Assembly: GCA_945864765.1 (NCBI GenBank) | Contig: CAMBDR010000077.1 | Location: 1 to 10,439 of the forward strand | Length of the DNA stretch: 10,439 nt | Reading direction: 5' to 3' | DNA from: Janthinobacterium lividum | GTDB lineage: Bacteria > Pseudomonadota > Gammaproteobacteria > Burkholderiales > Burkholderiaceae_D | Shown here: piece by piece, positions 6,247 to 10,439 of the stretch | Layout: every line of letters begins with the position of its first letter | Numbering within the stretch: position 1 is the stretch's first letter | Position numbers and translations under genes: made by a program | The notes under the pieces: generated by a model | What the model saw: only the letters and a program-made list of their open reading frames with translations | Database searches by the model: none | Told to the model about the DNA's origin: nothing

Positions 6247-7060
6247 CAAAGCGCAGGGTAAACCGATCACTCTCGCCAATGGCCAGGTATTTGTCGCGAT
6301 CTTTCTGCGCCAAAGCCAAGGTCGGCGGTAAGGTCCACACGCCTTCGGCATAATCCTTGGTATCTTTCGGGTTGGCATTGACTTCGCTCTTGCCAACCAG
6401 TTTAAAGCCAGCTTTTTGCGCTTGCTCAATCACAAACTCTTCCGGCAAATAACCTGCGTCCAGCACAGCTTTGAATTCAGCCCCTTTTTTGGCGCGATGA
6501 TCCACCACGCCCAAGGTGCCGCCCTGTTTCAAAACCGCATACATCGCCTGAAACATGGCGTCCACCGTGCCGTTGGCCGACCAGTTATGCACATTGCGGA
6601 AGGTGAGCACCACGTCGGCGGAACCATCGGCACCCAGCTTGGGCGCTTTGGCAATATATTCAACTACTTTGGCTTTGAAATAATGAGCTGGATCCGCCGC
6701 CAATTTTTCTTTAAACGCGTTATTGCGTTTGGTATTGCCCGCTTGCGCTTTATCAGGCAAACCCTCATTCGATACCACTGCCGCAATATATTGGCCCCGG
6801 CCATTCAATAACGGTGCCAACACTTCGGTATACCAACCGCCACCGGGGGTAATTTCAATCACGGTTTGGTTGGGCTGAACCCCAAAAAAGCTCAGCGTTT
6901 GAATCGGGTGGCGATATTGATCGCGCGCCCGATTGGTTTCAGAACGGTGCGTATCGACCAAAATCGGGGTCAAAATGGGCGATAAGTCCGCTTGCAAACT
7001 CTCGGCTTGAACCACAACGCTGGCAAGCAAGGCAAAACCAGCAAAAATACAACGGTGCAT
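6236..7060 (-). CDS. Exported class I SAM-methyltransferase-fold protein (COG4798-like)
   Basis: 274 residues. A clear signal peptide (basic MHR, hydrophobic FAGFALLASVVV, VQA cleavage site before Glu20) indicates a periplasmic protein. The mature part begins with the HRSETNRARDQYRHPIQTLSFFGV segment (38-61), then the SAM-binding motif I, VIEITPGGGWYTEV (67-80), an acidic/Asn region after DVVLTFRNVHNW, and TLGVVDHRAKKG. This is the pattern I know from the 'predicted methyltransferase' family COG4798, whose members often carry signal peptides and have no established substrate. SAM is not known to be plentiful in the periplasm, so catalysis is uncertain. AAAGGA precedes the ATG. It lies 21 bases behind dprA and is probably cotranscribed with tsaP-dprA. 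Its stop TAG lies inside the last codons of the convergent GMC gene. Confidence 0.85.
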   Translation of the reverse strand: MHRCIFAGFALLASVVVQAESLQADLSPILTPILVDTHRSETNRARDQYRHPIQTLSFFGVQPNQTVIEITPGGGWYTEVLAPLLNGRGQYIAAVVSNEGLPDKAQAGNTKRNNAFKEKLAADPAHYFKAKVVEYIAKAPKLGADGSADVVLTFRNVHNWSANGTVDAMFQAMYAVLKQGGTLGVVDHRAKKGAEFKAVLDAGYLPEEFVIEQAQKAGFKLVGKSEVNANPKDTKDYAEGVWTLPPTLALAQKDRDKYLAIGESDRFTLRFVKP

Positions 7061-7081
7061 AAAATTCCTTTAAAAAAAACA

Positions 7082-8197
7082 TCAAGCCACCAAACGGCGA
7101 TACCAGCCGCCCGGCAAGCGCTCCAACAAACCATCCAATTCCAGCGTTAATAACTGCTCGGTCAAACTGGCCGCATCCAAACCGGTACGCAAAACCAGAC
7201 TATCGACATCAACCGGATCAAAGCCCAATGCCTGGACAATGCTCAAGGGTTGCCCGGTCAAGGCCACGGGTGCTTGTACCACAATCGGGCGTTGCGGATT
7301 ATAGTCGCGCAATTCTTCCAAAATATCTTGCGCGGACTCGACCAATTTGGCCCCTTGTTTGATTAATTGGTGGCATCCTTTGGACAAGGCCGAATGAATC
7401 GAACCGGGAATGGCAAACACATCGCGACCTTGCTCCAGTGCCATGCGTGCGGTGATCAGAGAACCCGATTGCGCCGCCGCTTCCACCACCAACACCGCCC
7501 GCGCCAAGCCGCTGATAATGCGGTTGCGGCGTGGGAAGTTACTTGAAATGGCCGGTATACCCAGGGCATATTCACTGAGCAAACAGCCTTTTTCCGCAAT
7601 TTGATGCGCCAATTTGCGATTGCGTGCCGGGTACACAATATCGGCCCCGGTGCCAATCACCGCAATGGTGGAACCCGTCCCTTGCAAACCGCCTTGATGC
7701 GCTGCGGTATCAATACCTTGTGCCAAACCGGAAACAATCGGCAAGCCCGCCTCACTGATGGCGCAGGCAAAGCGCTGGGCATCGGTCAAACCCTGGCTGC
7801 TGGCATGGCGACTACCGACCATCGCCAGTGCCGGGAAATTGAATAGATCGAGCCGACCTTTGGCATACAACAAGATGGGGGGATCAGCAATAGTCAACAA
7901 GGCGGCAGGATAGGCGGCATCCGCCCATGACAGGACATGATTATCGGGCTGACTCAACCACTCCCCGGTGGTATCAATCAACTTCAGGGTTTGCTCTGAG
8001 GGTGGAGCCAGCAAAGCCTGGGCTACGCGCTCCGACACCACTTGGGTCAGGGCGGAAAAGGAGCTGGTAAAAATATTCGCAGGCAGACCGAACGCGTTTA
8101 ACAACTGGCGTGCGGTACTCGGCCCCACGCCAGCGGTTTGTTCCAATCTCAACCAATCGGCCAGCTCTTGTTGCCAGCCTGCTTGTCCGGTATTCAC
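7082..8197 (-). CDS. dprA: DNA processing protein DprA (Smf)
   Basis: 371 residues, full length. DprA binds incoming single-stranded DNA in the cytoplasm during natural transformation and loads RecA on it. Seen: an N-terminal helix-hairpin-helix/SAM-like part with GVGPSTARQLL (23-33); the Rossmann-like DNA-binding core with MVGSR (126-130), SGLAQGIDTAAH (156-167), IGTGADIVYP (181-190), FPRRNRIISGLA (221-232) and SGSLITA (244-250); and a C-terminal winged-helix-like domain (about 315-371, LGFDPVDVDSL ... LELDGLLERLPGGWYRR). The start is GTG. An in-frame TGA lies nine codons upstream, so no longer form with a usual start codon exists. There is no Shine-Dalgarno; the region just upstream consists of two 14-base repeats each beginning with GTGAACAAT. 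It lies 31 bases behind tsaP, so coupling to tsaP translation is plausible. Confidence 0.96.
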   Translation of the reverse strand: MNTGQAGWQQELADWLRLEQTAGVGPSTARQLLNAFGLPANIFTSSFSALTQVVSERVAQALLAPPSEQTLKLIDTTGEWLSQPDNHVLSWADAAYPAALLTIADPPILLYAKGRLDLFNFPALAMVGSRHASSQGLTDAQRFACAISEAGLPIVSGLAQGIDTAAHQGGLQGTGSTIAVIGTGADIVYPARNRKLAHQIAEKGCLLSEYALGIPAISSNFPRRNRIISGLARAVLVVEAAAQSGSLITARMALEQGRDVFAIPGSIHSALSKGCHQLIKQGAKLVESAQDILEELRDYNPQRPIVVQAPVALTGQPLSIVQALGFDPVDVDSLVLRTGLDAASLTEQLLTLELDGLLERLPGGWYRRLVA

Positions 8198-8225
8198 GTC
8201 TGATTGTTCACGAATAATTGTTCAC
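8191..8225 (-). repeat. 14-base GTGAACAAT repeats spanning the dprA start
   Basis: On the minus strand two consecutive 14-base units (8225-8212 and 8211-8198) both begin GTGAACAAT, and a third, partial unit is the dprA start itself (GTGAATA). Each of the first two GTG codons opens a five-codon frame whose TGA overlaps the next GTG as GTGA. The first GTG comes three bases after the tsaP stop TAA. The pattern could allow ribosomes ending on tsaP to restart stepwise towards dprA, or it may be a small slippage duplication with no function. Confidence 0.5.
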
Positions 8226-8228
8226 AAA

Positions 8229-9341
8229 TTATTGCGGTGATTGCGCCAAATCGCCAACCTGTACCGCATCTTTTACCTGCATCACCAACCCATAGGAAAT
8301 GTGTTTAAAGGTGCGGAAAATAAACAAATTGCCGTATTGTTCGTCGGGCAATTTCAAAGTGGGCTTACTGAGTTGGAATAATTTGGGTTTCGCCGTGCGG
8401 TCTTTTACGTTGACGCCAGTGCGGGATAATTCCAGCACGGTTCCCAGATCCAGGCCATCAAGTGCGCCACGATTAACCGATACAATCTGGTTTTGCCCTG
8501 CATGCACCACACCGCCATACACGGACATAACGCGCGCCTTCACCTCTTTGGATGGTGGATGCGGCGCATAATTTAACAGTGGCGTCGGTGGCGCGGGCAA
8601 TAAGCGATCTCCGGCACTCATTTCCTGATGAAAACTGGCCACCACAAAGGTGTGTAAATCATTGCCCGCCCGTGCTAATTGAGTCAGTTTGACAGTGCCC
8701 AAAAAGTAAGCTTCATGGCCAATCACTTTCCCGGTATCCGGGTCTTTCAAAGCAGCAGCGGGGCGAAATACCTGAAACGACGTGCCATCTTTTAAATCGC
8801 CGCGCACATAAGCTTTATCTCCCGCCCCCAAACTGATCCGACCTTCTTGCGCAGCAGCAATAACGGGCGCATTTGCCAGCTCGTTGGCTTCAATAATTAA
8901 GGGCTGGGTTAAGAAAGGTTCGATCACATTCGATGGAATCGAAGTAATCGCATCCGAATCAACACCTTGCGAGCGAATTTGTGGTTTTAAGTTGAGATCC
9001 GAATTATTGCCCTGGGAACCGCTACCATTGCCACTGCCACTGCCATCGAGCGGTTTACCCAAACGTAGGCGACCATTGACGCGATCAAAATACACGGTTT
9101 GACCGGGATAAATCCAGTGTGGGTTTTTAATCTCTTCTTTATTTAAACCCCATACCTCAGGCCAACACCATGCATGCTCTAAAAACTTCCCGGAAATGCC
9201 CCATAAAGTATCACCTTTCACCACCAAATGTGAATCTGGCGCATTGGGTTTAAAGGCGCAACGCGAATTGGCGGCGTGTGCAACATCAGGTAAGTACGCA
9301 GAAAGAGCAAGAACAAGGCCGACTGTGCTAAAATTTTTCAT
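8229..9341 (-). CDS. tsaP: LysM protein, type IV pilus secretin-associated TsaP
   Basis: 370 residues from the ATG chosen here; the frame also allows a TTG start four codons earlier, but ATG at 9341 has GGA seven bases upstream and gives a normal signal peptide. Order: signal peptide MKNFSTVGLVLALSAYLPDV with AHA cleavage (residue 23), a LysM peptidoglycan-binding domain (about 38-85: VVKGDTLWGIS ... NPHWIYPGQTVYF), a Gly/Ser linker (100-111), a beta-rich middle, and a C-terminal domain from about residue 266 (RVMSVYGGVVHAGQNQIVSVNRGALDGLDLGTVLEL) of the FlgT-C-like kind. This architecture and the position between dprA and def match PA0020/TsaP, which anchors the type IV pilus secretin ring to peptidoglycan. 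It acts in the periplasm. First gene of the probable tsaP-dprA-methyltransferase operon. Confidence 0.85.
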   Translation of the reverse strand: MKNFSTVGLVLALSAYLPDVAHAANSRCAFKPNAPDSHLVVKGDTLWGISGKFLEHAWCWPEVWGLNKEEIKNPHWIYPGQTVYFDRVNGRLRLGKPLDGSGSGNGSGSQGNNSDLNLKPQIRSQGVDSDAITSIPSNVIEPFLTQPLIIEANELANAPVIAAAQEGRISLGAGDKAYVRGDLKDGTSFQVFRPAAALKDPDTGKVIGHEAYFLGTVKLTQLARAGNDLHTFVVASFHQEMSAGDRLLPAPPTPLLNYAPHPPSKEVKARVMSVYGGVVHAGQNQIVSVNRGALDGLDLGTVLELSRTGVNVKDRTAKPKLFQLSKPTLKLPDEQYGNLFIFRTFKHISYGLVMQVKDAVQVGDLAQSPQ

Positions 9342-9381
9342 TGTGAAATCCAAATCGTGAGGCAGGTTGGTTTACCAAAGA

Positions 9382-9399
9382 ATCATGCTAACACATGAT
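9382..9399. promoter_or_regulatory. Inverted repeat ATCATG-N6-CATGAT in the tsaP/def divergent region
   Basis: A perfect 6-base inverted repeat with a 6-base spacer lies in the 170-base region between the divergent tsaP and def genes, 41 bases from the tsaP ATG. It is suitably placed for a dimeric regulator, but it is short and no matching regulator is encoded here. Confidence 0.3.
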
Positions 9400-9406
9400 A
9401 TGAGTG

Positions 9407-9412
9407 TATAGT
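9407..9412 (+). promoter_or_regulatory. Possible -10 element for def
   Basis: TATAGT followed by AT stands about 100 bases before the def ATG in an A+T-richer stretch. The hexamer at the -35 position (CATGCT) is poor. It is the best plus-strand -10 candidate between the divergent genes; the same stretch read on the minus strand (TATACA) is less well placed for tsaP. Confidence 0.3.
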
Positions 9413-9511
9413 ATCGCGAGCAATGCAAAAACTTGCCGATTCGACCCAGATTCTGCCCACAAATCCTTAACTTTGCAAGAGAAAACCCTTTATGTGTTGC
9501 ACATTCGACGT

Positions 9512-10021
9512 ATGGCCTTATTAAATATCCTCCGCTACCCCGATTCGCGCTTGCATAAAATTGCCAAGCCCGTCACGCAATTCGACGATCGCCTCAAACG
9601 CCTGGTGGCTGACATGGCTGAAACCATGTACGAAGCACCCGGTGTGGGCTTGGCTGCAACACAAGTTGATGTTCATCAATGTGTGGTTGTGATCGATACC
9701 TCTGAAACCAAAGATGCGCTCACCGCCTTCATCAACCCCGAAATTATTTGGGCCAGCGAAGACAAACAAATCTATGATGAGGGCTGCCTGTCGGTGCCCG
9801 GCATTTACGATGGGGTCGAGCGTCCGGCAAAGGTGACGGTACGCGCCTTCGATACCGATGGCAAAGCCTTTGAGCGCGATTGCGAAGGCTTGCTGGCCGT
9901 TTGTATTCAGCATGAGATGGATCATTTGATCGGTCGGGTGTTTGTCGAATATTTGTCGCCGTTAAAGCGCAATCGGATCAAGGCCAAAATGCTCAAGGAA
10001 GAGCGTGCTGGCAAGAAATAA
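9512..10021 (+). CDS. def: Peptide deformylase
   Basis: 169 residues. It removes the formyl group from the N-terminal methionine of nascent proteins using a bound Fe2+ (or other divalent metal) in the cytoplasm at the ribosome exit. All three motifs are present: GVGLAATQ (44-51), EGCLS (90-94, metal ligand Cys92) and QHEMDHL (133-139, ligands His134 and His138, catalytic Glu135). The start MALLNILRYPD is the usual one in betaproteobacteria. The frame stays open upstream to 9404, but those 36 codons show no family similarity. The Shine-Dalgarno is weak. In most relatives fmt (methionyl-tRNA formyltransferase) follows directly; here the next gene is an unrelated convergent one, so def stands alone. 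Divergent from tsaP. Confidence 0.97.
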   Translation: MALLNILRYPDSRLHKIAKPVTQFDDRLKRLVADMAETMYEAPGVGLAATQVDVHQCVVVIDTSETKDALTAFINPEIIWASEDKQIYDEGCLSVPGIYDGVERPAKVTVRAFDTDGKAFERDCEGLLAVCIQHEMDHLIGRVFVEYLSPLKRNRIKAKMLKEERAGKK

Positions 10022-10045
10022 GCTGCCCTGGGTCACCTACACCGC

Positions 10046-10439
10046 CTACACCACCAAATCGACATGCTGCACCGTGCCTGCGCTGCCATCTTCGCGCAGG
10101 TACACGCCCGTGCTGCGCAACTGGCCCTGGGTTTGGTTTTGCCCATCTTTTAAGGCAAACGGGGTGTTGGCGTTGGCCAAAAAGATGGCTCCCACGCCTT
10201 TCTCTGCCAGCGTGGCAACTTGATCCTGACCGCTGGCGTCTTTGTTGTACAGGCGCAGGGCGCTAAACACCGGGTCGTTTTCATCAATCACCTGATTGTG
10301 GTCGCTGTCATACGCGGCCAAGTCCTGAAAACCATTGCCGCTTTGCGGGCCAAACAATTCCTTGCCGTTGTTGATTTGGCCATCGCCGTTTTTATCCAGA
10401 GCCAAAAAGGTGCTACCGCTGTTGACAAAGTGAACTTGC
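10046..10439 (-). CDS. Calcium-binding-type surface/secreted protein, C-terminal part
   Basis: The frame is open to the right edge, so only the last 131 residues are visible. It begins QVHFVNSGSTFLALDKNGDG; a TTG inside this is not a real start. Two Asp-rich loops resembling EF-hand/dockerin-type calcium sites are seen: LDKNGDGQINNGKELFG and YDSDHNQVIDENDPVF, followed by LRLYNKDASG and a C-terminal GQLRSTGVYLREDGSAG stretch ending QHVDLVV. The pattern LDxNGDGxIxxGxELFG ... YDSDxNxVIDxxD is known from large calcium-binding and RTX/haemolysin-like extracellular proteins, where it stabilises folding after export. Neither the secretion signal nor the main domains are in the window, so the function is open. 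It is convergent with def, 24 bases apart, with no clear terminator between them. Confidence 0.75.
   Translation of the reverse strand, partial: QVHFVNSGSTFLALDKNGDGQINNGKELFGPQSGNGFQDLAAYDSDHNQVIDENDPVFSALRLYNKDASGQDQVATLAEKGVGAIFLANANTPFALKDGQNQTQGQLRSTGVYLREDGSAGTVQHVDLVV

Noticed and set aside
9404..9511. Longer def reading frame starting at 9404
   Set aside because: The extra 36 residues have no similarity to peptide deformylases, and the frame begins inside the probable promoter; MALLNILRYP is the family start.
9492..9524. 10-codon frame (ATG TGT TGC ...) overlapping the def start as a leader peptide
   Set aside because: Only a weak purine stretch precedes it, and it overlaps def out of frame without stop/start coupling; no support beyond chance.

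Overview
The window looks like chromosomal DNA of a betaproteobacterium with a base composition near one half G+C. The peptide deformylase and DprA sequences resemble Burkholderiales, most closely the Oxalobacteraceae as I remember them. A genus such as Undibacterium is possible but only a guess. The layout is ordinary bacterial: dense genes, overlapping start/stop codons, and no rRNA, tRNA, CRISPR array, insertion sequence or phage gene that I can see.

Left part (1-2020, minus strand): a DUF4166 protein gene is coupled by a 4-base ATGA overlap to a membrane protein gene that runs off the left edge. Upstream of them lies a gene for a protein resembling the MbcA/ParS/Xre (DUF2384) antitoxin family. 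It has a good sigma-70 promoter but no RES-type toxin gene beside it. Just past its stop codon is a short fossil that re-encodes the same C-terminal motif with almost only synonymous changes.

Signalling operon (2114-4379, minus strand): a REC-GGDEF response regulator (probable diguanylate cyclase with intact GGEEF and inhibitory RxxD sites) is followed, with a one-base overlap, by a soluble histidine kinase. The kinase begins directly with a HAMP-like stretch and has no membrane anchor or sensor domain. A 13-codon leader ORF with its own Shine-Dalgarno overlaps the start of the regulator gene by 4 bases. Together these would convert an unknown signal into c-di-GMP synthesis.

Middle (4609-7060): a plus-strand GMC-family FAD alcohol/choline-type dehydrogenase converges on, and overlaps by 11 bases, a minus-strand gene for an exported SAM-methyltransferase-fold protein.

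Right part (7082-10439): tsaP (LysM protein of the type IV pilus secretin), dprA (DNA uptake/transformation) and the methyltransferase-like gene form a probable minus-strand operon. It is divergent from def (peptide deformylase). The tsaP-dprA/def arrangement is a known gammaproteobacterial and betaproteobacterial neighbourhood, but the usual fmt after def and smg/topA after dprA are absent. The window ends inside the C-terminal part of a calcium-binding-type surface or secreted protein, convergent with def.

I see no single obviously new defence or mobile system. The most unusual items are the antitoxin-like orphan with its C-terminal fossil, the leader ORF of the c-di-GMP operon, the sensorless kinase and the 14-base GTG repeats before dprA.
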